From: Brachionus plicatilis
Taxonomy: Eukaryota > Rotifera > Eurotatoria > Ploima > Brachionidae
NCBI GenBank assembly: GCA_010279815.1
Contig: QEOQ01000427.1
Span: 20,097 to 84,096, forward strand
Direction: 5' to 3'
Length of the DNA: 64,000 nt
Numbering within the stretch: the stretch's first letter is position 1; the number at the start of each line of letters is the position of its first letter. The notes beneath the pieces are model-generated. The model was not told the DNA's origin, did no database searches, and was given only the letters and a program-made list of their open reading frames with translations. Positions 1 through 11,639 of the stretch are shown here, piece by piece. The position numbers were made by a program, and so were the translations under genes.

Positions 1-230
1 TTCAACCACGCCTGAACATAAAGTTCAATGTTATTCAAAATTTCAGAGTAAAATTACCTTGTTTCACTTAATGTTTCATATGATGTACAGGGGTTATTAT
101 TATTGCAAAAATTGCTTAGTTTCATATAATTTCTTAGAGACATTAAATCATGTCTTATTTAAGTTCCCAGTGGGATATTACGCGAGGAAATACGGTATGA
201 GTTCAATGAACCATACTTTATCAGCTATCT

Positions 231-712
231 TTATTTTTCGATCGTATCTAAACAGATTTTGAAACAATTAATTGACTTGGCTTTTATAGTTCGATCAGAA
301 AATCTATTCCATTTTGAAACAATCCTGTTCGAAAAAAAATTGTGTCTTTGTTCACAATTTCTTATTAACTGTCTCTCAAGTCGATGCTTATGTCCCCTTA
401 CATTTGATGCTGGACCATCAGTGTGAATAGAAATAGCCGACTTGACCGGTTGAAACCAATTTATATTGTTTTGTCCATTGTATACTTTAAAGAATTGCAT
501 TAAATCACCTCTCTCTCTTCTTTTCTCGAGTGTTGTAAGTCCAATTTTTTCCAGTCTTCTTTGATAGTCGAGGTTTCGCAGACTAGGCACTAATTTTGTC
601 GCTATACGTTGCACTTTTTCTAGTAATTTTGAATCTTTTTTTCTGTGAGGATTCCAAACTGGTGCAGCATATTCTAAATGTGGTCTAACATAAGTTGTAA
701 ACAGAATTTTGA
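231..712 (-). pseudogene. Non-LTR retrotransposon ORF2, C-terminal fragment
   Basis: Read on the minus strand, this is the end of a LINE reverse-transcriptase polyprotein. It runs from a thumb-like block (TYVRPHLEYAAPVWNPH) through QRIATKLVP and RRERGDLMQFFKVYNG to the typical tail RHNFFSNRIVSKWN, and ends at a TAA at 231. The piece is open for about 160 codons, but the catalytic RT domain and endonuclease upstream are missing, so it is a 5'-truncated dead copy. There is no ATG start; the frame simply begins at the truncation. The tail closely resembles the decayed piece at 22.3-22.8 kb. The LINE assignment is firm; the clade (CR1/Jockey-like) is a guess. Confidence 0.75.
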
Positions 713-781
713 AAGTTTCAATATTCCAAAATGTAAATTAATGACATCAGATTATGTTAATCAACTCTCCTAAACCAAATT

Positions 782-2069
782 ACAGTGTGTTCTCTACTTT
801 ATGACTTCCTATTTTGTGACTATTCGAAATTATGACATGAAAATAAGACAAAATAAGAAACAAATTTTATAGAACCCAAAATGGAAGATTATCTTTACAA
901 GAATAATATTATATCTAAAGAACAGCATGGATTTGTCAAGATAAAGTCATGTACATCTAATCTTCTGGAAACTCTAGATTACATCTCAATGAGTCTTGAC
1001 AAAATTATTGTAGATTTTGCGAAAGCATTTAATACTGTTCCGCACAGACGTTTAATAGCTAAATTTAAAGCGTATGGCTTTAATAGTCTGACAATAAAAT
1101 GGATTGAAGCTTTCTTGAAAAATAGAAGATAATGAGTTGTTCAAGGTGAAATTTTGTCGGATTGGGCTGAGATTTTTAGCGGTGTACCACAAGGGTCAGT
1201 GATTGATCCACTATTGTTCGTTTTGTATATCAATGACCTACCAAAAGGAATAGAGAATGCTGTCAAAATGTTCTCGCAAACGGTATCAGAAATAAGCGCA
1301 GCGAAACTACAATCAGATTTAGATTTATTTTTCAAGTGTACTCAAGATTGGCTTCTTCTCTTTAACACATCAGAATGTTTGGTCATGCATTATGGTCATA
1401 AAAACAAAGAATTTTCTTATTTTATCAATGGTAAGCAGTTATCGACGTCAGAAACCGAAAGAGATCTTGAAGTCATTTTCAATACAAATCTTAAATGGAA
1501 AAATCAAGTGACAGAGGCTACAAAAAAAGCAAATCAAATGTTAGGTTGTATCAGGAAATCATTCGCTCGTTTTGATTGTAAGTTATTTAGGTCTCTGTAT
1601 TTAACTTTTGTTCGTCCTCTTTTTGAATTTGCAGTGCCTGTATGGTCTCCAATTCTTAAGTCTGACTGTGACAATGTTGAAAGAATTCAACACAGAACTA
1701 CGAAATTTGTTTTTTTAAATTAGAAACAAATCGTATGAAAGCAGATTGAAGGCTTTGAACATTCCAAATCTGGTGGAAAGAAGAAAAAGAGGTAGTCATA
1801 ATTACTAAATTCAATCTGATGGGGCATTCGAAATGTGTCAAATAGTCAAAAACCGGAAAAAAATGATTGATCTTGTTCGAAAAAAAAATTATTTTAATTA
1901 AAATAAATTGAAATTATACATTTTTGATTTTTTGGATGACTTGTACATTATATTAGTTTTAAATAAAATTTTTTAATGACCCTCTTTTTATGACATGGGT
2001 GACATAAAGCCGATTTTATGACTAAAATTTGGATTACCCTGACACTTCACAAAACAGAGAACACACTGT
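782..2069. mobile_element. Element with 14-bp terminal inverted repeats enclosing an RT remnant
   Basis: The left end ACAGTGTGTTCTCT (782-795) is the exact reverse complement of the right end at 2056-2069. TATGAC/GTCATA motifs recur just inside both ends, as in DNA-transposon subterminal regions. The left end is preceded by TA but the right end is followed by TT, so no clean TA duplication is visible. No transposase is recognisable inside; instead the interior holds the LINE fragment at 863-1790. The simplest reading is a non-autonomous DNA element that received or picked up a retroelement piece. Chance pairing of 14 bp over 1.3 kb is possible but unlikely. Confidence 0.5.
863..1790 (+). pseudogene. 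Non-LTR retrotransposon reverse transcriptase, degenerate
   Basis: The reading frame shows RT landmarks in order: NNIISKEQHGFVK, IIVDFAKAFNTVPHRR (motif A with its catalytic Asp), SGVPQGSVIDPLLFVLYIND (motif B), then the thumb region up to RPLFEFAVPVWSP and RIQHRTTKFV. Two consecutive stops (TAA TGA, 1130-1135) break the same frame. The FADD box expected between LPKGIENAVKMF and the following helix is absent, replaced by a short deletion ending in SQTVSEIS, so two catalytic aspartates are lost. Homology resumes in another frame as YESRLKALNIPNLVERRKRG near 1735-1790. It is a dead 5'- and 3'-truncated copy. Confidence 0.8.
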
Positions 2070-2212
2070 TCTTTCTAAAAAATCTCTACATTCATAGATT
2101 ACTTAATAAAATAGAATCCCTGTATACATCCAATCCAATGAGCGGATAATATGAAATGAAAAATTTTTGTCTTAATATTATTTTTTCTGTTTTTTTAGAA
2201 AATATTTTATTT

Positions 2213-2933
2213 TATAGTAAGATGGCCTAACCGGGTCACCTTACTATTAAATATTTTTTTGACAATTTTCCTAAAGACTCAGTAATGATAGAAAACGCGA
2301 AATTTAATCACCCATTTAGTTCCAAATTTTTGGTTCACCCGGTTAGCTGCTGGGGTTAATGAGATGAGCGGAAATTCGGTTAATCCTGTTAACCCAATTG
2401 GACAATTTTTTCAACCGGTTAGTCCTGAAAATCACACAGATGGGGTGGTCATGTATTTTTACAAAGATTATGAGTTAAATGAGTTATTTTCAAGGTTTAT
2501 TGTGTGAATTTTGGCAGTAATTAGATGATACACTATTAACCGAATTGGCGAAATTCACCCCTTTAAAAAGTCCGTCTAAATAAAAAAAAATGTAGAAAAA
2601 TTTTTCTTGAGCAAATTCGTTGAACATTTTTTAGATTAAATGGCAAAAAAGTTGATTTAAATAAAATTAAAATATCTGAGATTTAAACCCTAAACCAAAT
2701 ACATAATTTGATAGAAAATCACCCATTTTGACCAATTATATTTTTTGACTCAAAAAAAATTAGAAATAAAATTTTTTTCCTACAAACTGTTTTTTTATTT
2801 AGATTCTCTGGACGCTCAATTACTTATTTTTAGAAAAAAAATCCCAATGCCTACAGAAAATTAACAATTTTCTAAGCTAATTTAAAAGTTGTCACCCCGT
2901 TCACACATAAAATAATTAGACTGTCTTACTATA
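2213..2933. mobile_element. Short TIR element (MITE-like)
   Basis: The left end begins TATAGTAAGATGGCCTAA and the right end, read in reverse, TATAGTAAGACAGTCTAA, so the outer 18 bp match at about 14-15 positions. The 720-bp interior has no open frame. A block near the right end (CACCCCGTTCACACATA) recurs in diverged form at about 8110-8150, pointing to a repeat family. No target-site duplication was identified, so the superfamily is open. Confidence 0.45.
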
Positions 2934-4937
2934 TAACTTTTTTTAAGTCTTTGAAATTTTGTAAACATAAATAATTGTTTCTGAACTTTTGAATAAATGT
3001 CTTGATGAAAAATTGTCTTTATTTTAGACCTTAAATTTGAATCTTTTTAACAATTTTAGTGTTAGATTTTTAGGGTTGATTATTTAAAAAAAAAACAAGT
3101 AACTAATTTCAATTTGACATTTAAAAGCTCTAAGTCAATGCTATATTGTGATAAATCTATCAAAATTGTTTTTAAAATTTTTTTTAAAGAATATTAAAGA
3201 CAAATTTTTATTTATAAAAAAGCACACTAGGGTGTAATTAAAATTTAAAACATAAAACCTTTTATAAAGAACCACTGTACCAAATTGAAGCCAATTATGG
3301 GAAAAAAATAATACTGATATAGAACAAAATGGATAAAAAAATTAGTAATTTTTATGTTCCATCAATTCCATTACGTCTTCCTTCCTATTAAAAATTTTCT
3401 CAAAAGCAGAATACTTTGTTAAAAAGCAAACCCTCGGAAAAATAGAATTTCAATAAAACAAATTTTCGAAAAAACGCATAGTCTAAAGTAATTTGAAGTA
3501 TTAAATCTAAATTTGAAGTCCATTTATGCCTGAGGTTGTCATTTAAAACTTTTAAATTTTCTAGAAGAAAAAATGCAGGAAAATTTTCATTTATTCCAAA
3601 ATAAACAATTATTTTGTCTATTTTAAATCAATTTTTTACGGGAAGGATGAATATGAAGATGGTAAAAAAGTATTGAAAGGTAAAGAATTAGATTAGCTAG
3701 CTATTGATATGCTAAACGTGATGCCATGCAAGGGGTCGCACATCCTTGTGAACATTAGTTTTACAAAAATATGCACATTTTCTTTTAAATTACTAAGGGG
3801 CTGTGAAGTTTTTTCAATTCTAAAATAAAATAAGATATGAAGGACTATAGATGTATCTTTACTTAACTAAGAAGAAAAAGAAAAGTAACAATTACTTAAC
3901 TATACTTTTGCACTTATTGATCGGATTAGTTTTTTTTTGAAAAAATGATATAAAGAATTTGGTAAAAATTTCAAAAAGAATAAAAAGAGCAATTAAAAAA
4001 GTGCAGAAATTTTCGAAAAGGTGAGTTCAAGTTTGGCTTGGAATGCCATGGGAAAATTTTCCAATGAAAAATTATGATCAACGAAATTAATGATCGAATT
4101 TTTTTGTAGAATTTCAATTTTTAAAATTTTTTTTATAAAAAAGAGAGATTTTTGTGAGCAAAAAATTTAAACCGTGCCAATTATTTAAAAAGTAAAAAAG
4201 TAAAAAAGAAAATTTTAAACCAAAATAAACTAAACTATTGATTTTTAAATTTTAATTTGATTTTAAACTACTTTAGAGTTTTTATCTGATTATTTGAATT
4301 TTAAAGTTTATTAAACTTAATTGATTTATATAAATAATAAATTACAAAGATAATTTAATAGAAAATTATTCAACATTTTTCAATCAATTTCTCTTTTAAT
4401 TCAATCTAAGACAAAATTAATATTTTTTTTAAATTGTCTACTTTTTAAAGTATCTACCACTAAAGCCAAACCAAGATATTCCAGTTATTTTTTTTTCCAT
4501 TTTCTTATCAAAATATTAATCTTTATGTTGAATATTCACATTCATATTGTGAATTGAATATTAAATTTTTTTCTTAAATTTGAGAGAATACTTAAACTTA
4601 AACTGAGAGAATTTTTACCTTTTGACAATATTTATCAAATTTTAACAAGGAATACATTTCTCAAAAATAAAAAACTCTGATAGAATTAAACTTTAGGCCA
4701 AAATAAGACAACTTTATTAAATTGCAATCATACCTTGAATCAAAATCAAAAAAAAATACAAAGCTACCTTTTCAAATTATAAATTTTTAAATTTAACATA
4801 AAATATGAGAGAAAACAATATAGATTATTTACCTGAGCTGGACGATCTACATAGGTCATTCAATGACACACAAGTAAAGAATAGACGAATAAAAAAAAGT
4901 ACGCTGTTGAAAAATATTTTATTTACAGAGGCGAAAA
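2934..4937. other. AT-rich intergenic DNA, nothing recognised
   Basis: Long A and T runs with stops in all frames. The promoter and 5' leader of the claudin-like gene must lie at its right edge, but no core motif stands out. Confidence 0.6.
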
Positions 4938-5807
4938 ATGGTAAAGATTGGTCAGGCTTTTTTTTCGGCTAAATTTTTTGTCGCCAGCATTCTTATTTTC
5001 GTGTCTGGTTTGTTCACTTTGTGCTCGTTTGCCGGTCCATACTGGTCCCAATCTTACCCGTCAACAGGAAATGAATTCAAAAATATTGGTCTTTGGGAAG
5101 CATGTTTCTATCGCTATAGACATTGGAAAGACGACAATCAAAAGCCGTATACGGGCTGTTTCTGGTTCTGGTCGCCAGACATGATCAGATTTCGAGACTG
5201 GATCATGCCTCGTAAATAGAGTAGACAAATTTAATAAAATAAAAATTAATTTTTTGTAAAAGCTTGGTTTATTGCTGTTCAATTTTTTGCGTGTTTTGGA
5301 CTTATATTCACATTTGTGGTTCTGGCATTTTTGGCTGTTAGCTTCATGACCAACATAAGATTCAAATTTTACTTTGTTTTTCCAATTACAATTTTAACAT
5401 TCTTTGCACGTAATTTTTACTCTAATCTTATAATTTAGTGATTATTTTTCATAAATTCTTATCAAAGAAATAAATATGTTTTTGGCTCTGCTGGTGTATG
5501 GCATTAATGGTGATAATCGGGAATGGATGCCCAGGCCCGAATTTAATGTTTATTCATGGTCGTATTGGTTCGAGCTTGTGGCAAGTTTTTTCATGCTAAT
5601 AGCAAGTAATTATTTTATATTTTCCAAGTAAATTTGATTTAATTTAACTTTTTTGAAGCGATTTTGTTGCTACTGGAGTCCAAAGTTTTGTATATTATCT
5701 ACAAGAAGAACAGGGCTATTAAGCGACAATATGAAACTGCCTTGCCACTTAACTCAAATTTAAATTTAAACATGAATGCAAGCTTGTCTAATTCTAACTA
5801 TGCTTAA
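4938..5807 (+). CDS. Claudin/PMP22-type four-pass membrane protein (4 exons)
   Basis: Exons read as 4938-5211, 5263-5409, 5468-5605 and 5659-5807; introns are 51, 58 and 53 bp with GT..AG ends, all in phase 1. The joined frame gives 235 residues. TM1 is about residues 10-32. The first outer loop carries the claudin signature W36, G51-L52-W53, C56 and C74. TM2 is around 93-118 (WFIAVQFFACFGLIFTFVVL), TM3 around 128-150, then an outer loop NREWMPRPEF and TM4 ending in LLLLESKVLYIIYKK. The cytoplasmic tail is basic, then Asn/Ser-rich (LNLNMNASLSNSNYA). Family members act in septate or tight junctions or as membrane scaffolds; the specific role is unknown. Reading the first exon alone would stop at 5219 inside intron 1. 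An AATAAA lies at 5909. Confidence 0.85.
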
Positions 5808-6149
5808 ATGTTTTTTCATGATAAATTAATGTTGATTGATTAGAAAATTTTATTAGTTTTTTTTGTACGATAATTTAAATTAACCAAATAGAAATCTCAT
5901 TTTTATAAAATAAATTTTTTAATCCTTTTTATTTCAATTTTAAATTCAACTTTTTTTAAACCTAATTTTGTATCTCAAATAAAAATTAAAATCAATTAGT
6001 TGAAGTCTAAATAAAGTTAAATTTAAGTCGAATAATAAATTTATTTAAATATTTGAATCTATCGAAATAAAATGTATTTAAAAATATTAATAGTGAATTG
6101 TCCATCTAACTTCAAAATAGAAAAAAGCAATCGATTAAATTAAAATCAG
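5808..6149. other. 3' flank of the claudin-like gene
   Basis: Contains the likely 3' UTR with AATAAA at 5909-5914. The rest is AT-rich with no coding sign. Confidence 0.5.
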
Positions 6150-6605
6150 TATTGTTGTTGTTTAATAGTTTATTTCTTTTTAAAGAAAGGCTACGAGCAG
6201 GGCTCCTTCAGCCAGCTATATGATTTTAAAGTCTTTTTATAAACAAAATTTAGACTAAATAAACATAAAATGAACAAAAAAATAGTAACTTAGTTTTTTT
6301 TAAATTGATACCAAAGTCAAAATTAAAGAAAAAAAATCAAAAAAATCTAAAATTAAAAATCAATTTTAAGTATTGAAAAAATTGTAAATAACTAAGAAGC
6401 AACCACATAAGGAAGTCGATATACTCACAAATCTAGATGTATAACCTCGGTTGTATTCATCTACCAATCTGACAATTAGTGGTAGTGAATAGTTAAGACT
6501 TTTATAAATATATTTTTCATTTAAATCAGAGAGACGATCAGTTATGGATTCATACCTTAATATTTTTCCAAACTCTGATAGATCGGTGCTATTGGTACGG
6601 AAAGG
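6150..6605 (-). mobile_element. LINE 3' end: ORF2 C-terminus plus tail
   Basis: On the minus strand an open frame from about 6600 to a stop at 6366 reads LSEFGKILRYESITDRLSDL, then IVRLVDEYNRGYTSR. This is the weakly conserved last part of many LINE ORF2 proteins. Downstream a GC-richer tail (GGAGCCCTGCTCGTAGCC) is followed by a small A/T hairpin and an ACA-repeat end (AAACAACAACAA) near 6150. It is a 5'-truncated insert. I did not find its target-site duplication. Confidence 0.5.
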
Positions 6606-6822
6606 TAACTTAGGTTATTTTTGTTTTTTTATTGATTTGATCAATGAATAATAAATTAATTAGTCAAAAATTTCACTTAATAATATTTTTTTCAAAAAAA
6701 AAACATCAAATCTATGAATTCAATCTTTCTAATTATCCTATTTCTCATATTGAATCAAAATGAATCATATTAATTTATTACCACCATCCATTTATTATCC
6801 TTCATGAGTTATTTTAACAATC

Positions 6823-7700
6823 ACACAGTAGGTTGCAAAAGTTTAGAAATTTTTTTATTTGTTGACACAAAGATTGTTTCTATGTATATAAAAGGCGGGA
6901 TTATAGGAAAAAGGCGGCTTTTTTTAAAAATTTTTTAAAAATTTTAAAAATTTTTATATGTCATCAATTCAAAAACATAAAGCCAAAAAAAAAATTAAGC
7001 GAAAAAAAATCACACAGAAAATACAAAAAAGGAAAAAGCTATACAATTAAAAAAAAAAATCGGTTCAAAAGTTTAGAAATTTTTACAATTTAATATTTGA
7101 GATGACCACCTTAGGCCTTATAACAAGCTAAAAATCTTTTTGGCATTGATTCAATCAATTTTTGAACGTACTCAATTGGTGTCTGTAACTATATTTGAGT
7201 AAAACCTCTTTTAAATGCTCAATAGACGTTACTTTAGTGTTTACCATTTTGGCATCCATGTATGACGATAAGTTCTCGATTGAGTTGAGATCTGGTGAAC
7301 GGGCACACCATGGCAGAACCTCAATGTTCTGTTCTTTGAACCAGTCGCTCACTGAGTGAGTGGTATGTGCTGAAGCCCCATCTTGTCGAAAAACCAAAGG
7401 ATCATTTGGTTCAAATAGGAGTTCAACAGATGGTAAAAGATTGTTTTCCAAGGTGTTAATGTAGACAAATTGATTAATTCTTCCTGTATAAATGTTACAT
7501 ATACCAGTGCCTTTTTAGGAAATGCATCCCCAGATACCAGCTGACCCTCCACCGTTTTGTAACCTTGGTATACAGAACTTCGGGGCTTTTTTTTTTGAAA
7601 AAAAAAATTTAAGTCCGGACTTGGACTTGACTTGAGACTTGTGACTTTTAAACAACTCTGATTTTGTACCCATTTTTTTCGAAACTTCAAAAATAGTCAC
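6823..7700 (-). pseudogene. Tc1-like transposase, broken by frameshifts and a MITE
   Basis: Minus-strand pieces line up with a Tc1-family transposase: NGGGSAGIWGCIS, NNLLPSVELLFEPNDPLVF, QDGASAHTTHSVSDW (second catalytic Asp), RSPDLNSIENLSSYMDAK (third acidic position) and EYVQKLIESMPKR, with a final frame end at 7090. There are frameshifts near 7155 and 7450-7520 and an in-frame stop close to the C-terminus. Beyond about 7590 the frame is lost into a fragment of the AAGTC-repeat MITE. A TIR-like motif (GCAAAAGTTTAGAAAT) sits at about 6834 with a second copy near 7066. The element is inactive. Confidence 0.75.
7586..7660 (-). mobile_element. Partial AAGTC-repeat hAT-type MITE inside the Tc1 remnant
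   Basis: The block ending AAACAACTCTG at 7660 is the reversed left end of the family seen complete at 8281-8627 and 61102-61293, with its run of AAGTC units. Only one end is present, flanked by the broken transposase. Confidence 0.6.
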
Positions 7701-8280
7701 TTAGTTTCCCCGAATTGTTTAATCACCCCTTTACCTCCGGCGGTTAATTGTGTGAGGTCCAAAGGCATATCTTAAAATATCATCATATCCTAATATCCTA
7801 ATATCCTAAAATTCTGAGAATATTCCTTTATATGCCTGAACATGTGTTGAATCGAAAAGTGGAAATAGGTTAGACATTAAGTTATACTAAGGACCTTTAA
7901 AATCTTTTTTGTTGAATTACTAATTCGAGACTTTTTCACCTCATTAAACGTTATCAAGCTTTAAGAGAAATAAAAAAATGTTAAAATTTTATCTAAATAT
8001 CATTCACACATACCATTCGATTCCTCTCTTCGGGTTCTTCATGTTAACATAAATTTAAAGAAAATATCTTTTAAACGAAGGAATAATAGCAGTTTTTCAA
8101 ATTTGGCCACCCCATTAGCACATAACCCCTTTAGACGTCGTTACCATATATGTTTTTTTTCTTTTTAAATGTTTAGACGGAGATTAAATAAACATAAAAA
8201 GAGATTAAAAAGCATTAATAATATGAGTAGTTCATAAAAGAAAAATATTTTATTTAAGAGAAAATACACATATAAAATTT

Positions 8281-8627
8281 CAGAGTTGTTTAAAAGTCAC
8301 AAGTCTCAAGTCAGGTCCAAGTCCGAACTTTATTATTTTTTTTTTCAAAGTTCGAGCAAAGACTTTAAATTTTTTTAAAAATTTTTTTTAAAATTTTTTT
8401 AAAAATTTTCTTTTTGAAGTCCAAGTCCAGGCTTTAAAATTTTGAATACTGAAGAAGAATCGTAAAGACATTTATTCCAAAATTTCAAGAAAATTCTGAT
8501 ATATGGCAAATCTATTTGCATTAGACAACCCAAGAGTATATAGATTTTTTGATATGAAACCTTATCTAGCAAATTTAAAAAAAAAGTCTGGACTTGGTTT
8601 TTTTTTTGGGACTTAAAAACAACTCTC
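8281..8627 (+). mobile_element. AAGTC-repeat hAT-type MITE, copy with TSD
   Basis: The left end is CAGAGTTGTTTAAAAGTC followed by tandem AAGTC-type units; the right end is ACTTAAAAACAACTCTC. Flanking 8-mers are TAAAATTT (8273-8280) and TAAAATTC (8628-8635), 7 of 8 identical. A CAG-type end with an 8-bp duplication is typical of the hAT superfamily. There is no coding capacity. Confidence 0.75.
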
Positions 8628-8635
8628 TAAAATTC

Positions 8636-9297
8636 CTAGACTCTGAATTACACATAAATATATAGTTTTATAATTATTTTAAAAAAATACATAAAAATTT
8701 TTTTATGAAAGTCGGAGTTGTCTGTACACAATGTAAAATTATTTATGTTCGTGTGATTCGGAATTTTAGTGCATTACCGTATGGCAATCTCATTTTGTTG
8801 AAATAATTTATTTTAAAGGATCATTGTAGTTCATCTATCTAATTATTATATTTTCTAGACCAAAAATGGAATCATTGAGATAACAAATAGGATAAATAAA
8901 AAATTAAAAAAATTAATGTGAAAATTGATTTGAAACATTTTTCATAAATTTTTAAAATGAAAAAATTTGAATTTTTCCAATAAGATAATTGAGCGAATGA
9001 CTCCACTGATTTCTGGCACTTTTTCACTAAGTTTATTTTACAGTCATTTTCACTGGAAAAAAAGCATAGTCAAATAAAAAAAAATGAAAAATTTATTTCT
9101 TTGATTTACAATAAAAATAAATTGATCAAAAAAAAAAACAAAATTTATAATTTATTTCAAAATGTTCATCACTGTAAATATAAAAAAAAAATCATCAAGC
9201 TGATCGAAAATAAAAAAATTTAATAAAATGATTCACATTTAGTAGAAAATTTTGCATTTAAATAAAAAAAAAAAAAAAAAATTTTTTTTAAAAAAGT
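8636..9297. other. AT-rich 3' flank of the coiled-coil gene
   Basis: Poly-A/T stretches with no open frame. It probably holds the 3' UTR of the minus-strand gene starting at 10677; a minus-strand AATAAA is read around 9158. Confidence 0.5.
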
Positions 9298-10677
9298 TCA
9301 TTTTTTCACTTTATTTACTTTAGAATTAGCGCTAACTGGCATGTTATTTTGATCCGTGTAGTCCCACGAATACTGTGCATCAAACTCATTCAACAAATTA
9401 ATTGGAAACGTTTTTATAGATGTTTGCAGTTGATTCAACAATTTTATTTTATTCAAATCATTTCTCTTCATATCTAACAGACACCGCTGCTGCTGAGAGT
9501 GCTGCTGCTTGCGCTCTCTCTCTCTTTCGGCCCTGAGGCCAGCTTCGTCCAAGGCGGCACTGGACACCTCCTCATTGTTGGACGACGACGACAGCTCTAT
9601 GTTGCTCTCGTCCAAGTCCTCGTTCTGAAAAGCGCTCTTCACCTCGTCATCATCCTCTTCCTGGTTCAGATCAGACGAAACACAGTTCACTATTTGTATG
9701 GGCGTAAAGTCAATTTGGGACGAGGTCCGGTACGACTTTTGCTCCACACTGGGCACATTGTCATAAAAGTTAATGCTCGAGCCCTGGCTGTCCTCTTTTT
9801 TGTAAATGGACAGCAAATCTGTGTCCAAATTTTTTAGAGATGAATTCTTCGATTGCCTCTCTTGTTTCTGCACCTCTTTCTTTTGGCTCATCTGGTCACT
9901 GATTATGTTCTTCAGCTCCTGATTCTGGTACTTGAGACAGACCAGCTCGTTGGTCAAGTAGTTGATGCCTTGGCACAAGTCGCCTATTTTCTTGTTGGCC
10001 ATTTCCAGTTGACTTGTTGTGTCAATCAACCTGTCGTCAATGAAGTCCTTGAGCTCTTCGATGAACGATGCCATCTGGTCGACTAGGTCCGGCTTGTTCG
10101 ACACCGAGCTCTCACTGCCCAGCCTTTTCTGGTCGTTTTCGATGGCCACTATCATTTGGGATATGTCGTCCAGCATGAACGAGTTGGACGACGAGGCCAT
10201 CTTGGAGCCCTGGTTGAACTTGATGCTTGACGGCGACCTGGGCGTCGCCTCGCGGCTCACCGACAATTTGTGTCTGTTCGTGGTCAGCAGGTCGGTGCTG
10301 TTCTTGAGTTTAAATGAGGAAAAGTTGGAATTTTTGATGCGCGGTTGAGCGTCGCTTTTTTCCAAGTGCTTTTTCAGGTAGCTTTTTATGTTCTGTTTGG
10401 ACAGGTCGGGCTTGCTCTGGTTGCTCTGGTTGCTCTTGGGCTTTTGGCTCATGCTGTTGGTCAGCGACAGGCCGAGCTTGTCGGTGGCGTACAGCTCTTG
10501 GAAGTTTTTGCTTGAGTTCAAATATGGCTTTGAGGTGTTGAGCTTTTTGTTGGAGCCGATGCGAGACTGGTAGCCGCTTGAGTTGGTGCTCGAGTTGGCG
10601 CTGCTGCTGCTCAGACTAGACTTTTCGATCGAGTGGCGAAAATTAGTCGAAAATGGTCGGCTTTGCGTCGAGCTCAT
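9298..10677 (-). CDS. Ser/Asn-rich protein with central coiled coil, unknown function
   Basis: A single exon of 459 codons starts at an ATG (10675-10677), the first in frame. Composition is clearly coding and much GC-richer than the flanks. Residues 1-165 are low-complexity Ser/Asn/Lys. Residues about 196-275 form a predicted coiled coil (QMASFIEELKDFIDDRL, LTNELVCLKYQNQELKNII). Residues 337-376 are acidic (EEDDDE) and Ser-rich. Residues 381-420 form a charged helix (RAERERERKQQ). The C-terminal 40 residues have aromatics (FDAQYSWDY) and a basic end. There is no signal peptide or membrane segment. I do not recognise the family; a cytoskeletal or centrosomal scaffold is possible but unproved. 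Confidence 0.85.
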   Translation of the reverse strand: MSSTQSRPFSTNFRHSIEKSSLSSSSANSSTNSSGYQSRIGSNKKLNTSKPYLNSSKNFQELYATDKLGLSLTNSMSQKPKSNQSNQSKPDLSKQNIKSYLKKHLEKSDAQPRIKNSNFSSFKLKNSTDLLTTNRHKLSVSREATPRSPSSIKFNQGSKMASSSNSFMLDDISQMIVAIENDQKRLGSESSVSNKPDLVDQMASFIEELKDFIDDRLIDTTSQLEMANKKIGDLCQGINYLTNELVCLKYQNQELKNIISDQMSQKKEVQKQERQSKNSSLKNLDTDLLSIYKKEDSQGSSINFYDNVPSVEQKSYRTSSQIDFTPIQIVNCVSSDLNQEEDDDEVKSAFQNEDLDESNIELSSSSNNEEVSSAALDEAGLRAERERERKQQHSQQQRCLLDMKRNDLNKIKLLNQLQTSIKTFPINLLNEFDAQYSWDYTDQNNMPVSANSKVNKVKK

Positions 10678-11639
10678 TTAAATCTAGAGTAAGAAGAACA
10701 ATCAAGTGTCTTTTATTTGAATAAGCTTTTGGTGTATTTAAAAAAGATGTAATTTCGGCGCTGGATGTGGTGACAAAATCGAAGTCTCTCTACCGTGACT
10801 TCAAGATGTGGTGTCGAAATTTGGAAAACTCATGACTCAATACCTTAATTACATAAAATGTAAACAGATGAATTTTTTTTTGAATTTATTTATTTAAGGT
10901 TAAACTGAATTTAAAATGAAGCCGAAATCGTTAGGAAAATTTTCAAATTTTCGAATTTTCAAATTTTCAAAATTCATCACAACCATTTTTTTTTAAAATT
11001 CGAAGAATAATTAAAAAAAAAACACCAAAATTTTTTTTTTATTTTAATTGTTTATTTGATTTAATTTTGAGAGGATAAAAAAAAATAAAAGTTATTATGG
11101 TCGGGTATTTTTAGTTTCTAATGATCCAAGAAAAAATGGTTGAAAAAATTGCCAAATTTGTAAATGAGTAAAAAATTTCTTTCAGTATTCCATCATTGGA
11201 AAGTAGCTTTCAGTTTTGGCAAAATTTATCTCAATTTTTTTGTTGACAAATTTTATCAAAAAATTGAAATACATTTTGAATTTTTAATTTAAAAAATATA
11301 TAAAAAAAACATAAAATACCTGATTTTAAATTATCTGAAATTTCAGTCAGAAATTAGGAGATTCAATCTTTTAGTTGTTATTTAATAATAAAAATCAAAC
11401 CTCCTTGGATTAAATAAAAAAGCAAAATAATTATCCTAAAGGAAGCACGTTTAATGGTTTTGAAAAATTACAAGACAAGATTTTCTTAACAAAAAATATA
11501 AAACCCTCTGATAAATTAACCATATTTAAAGAATTAATTTTAAAATATTTGACTGCTAAAATTCAGTATTATTTCAACTTAAAAAAAAGATTTTTACACA
11601 GAAATTATTTTGTAATTAATTACAAAAAAAACAATCGGG
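10678..11639. other. Upstream region of the coiled-coil gene, AT-rich
   Basis: The first 180 bases are less biased (for example GGCGCTGGATGTGGTGAC) and are the likely promoter/5' UTR. Around 10940-10975 there is a short tandem TTTTCAAA/TTTTCGAA run. Nothing else is seen. Confidence 0.45.

Noticed and set aside
4948..5184. Second plus-frame and minus-frame readings in the first claudin exon
   Set aside because: The claudin signature and clean introns support only the 4938 frame.
7740..8160. Second full copy of the 2213-2933 element
   Set aside because: Only the right-end block (CACCCCATTAGCACATA) matches; no left end was found.
9499..10573. Plus-strand open frames over the 9.3-10.7 kb gene
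   Set aside because: They mirror the minus-strand gene, have Leu/Val-rich antisense composition, and lack their own context.
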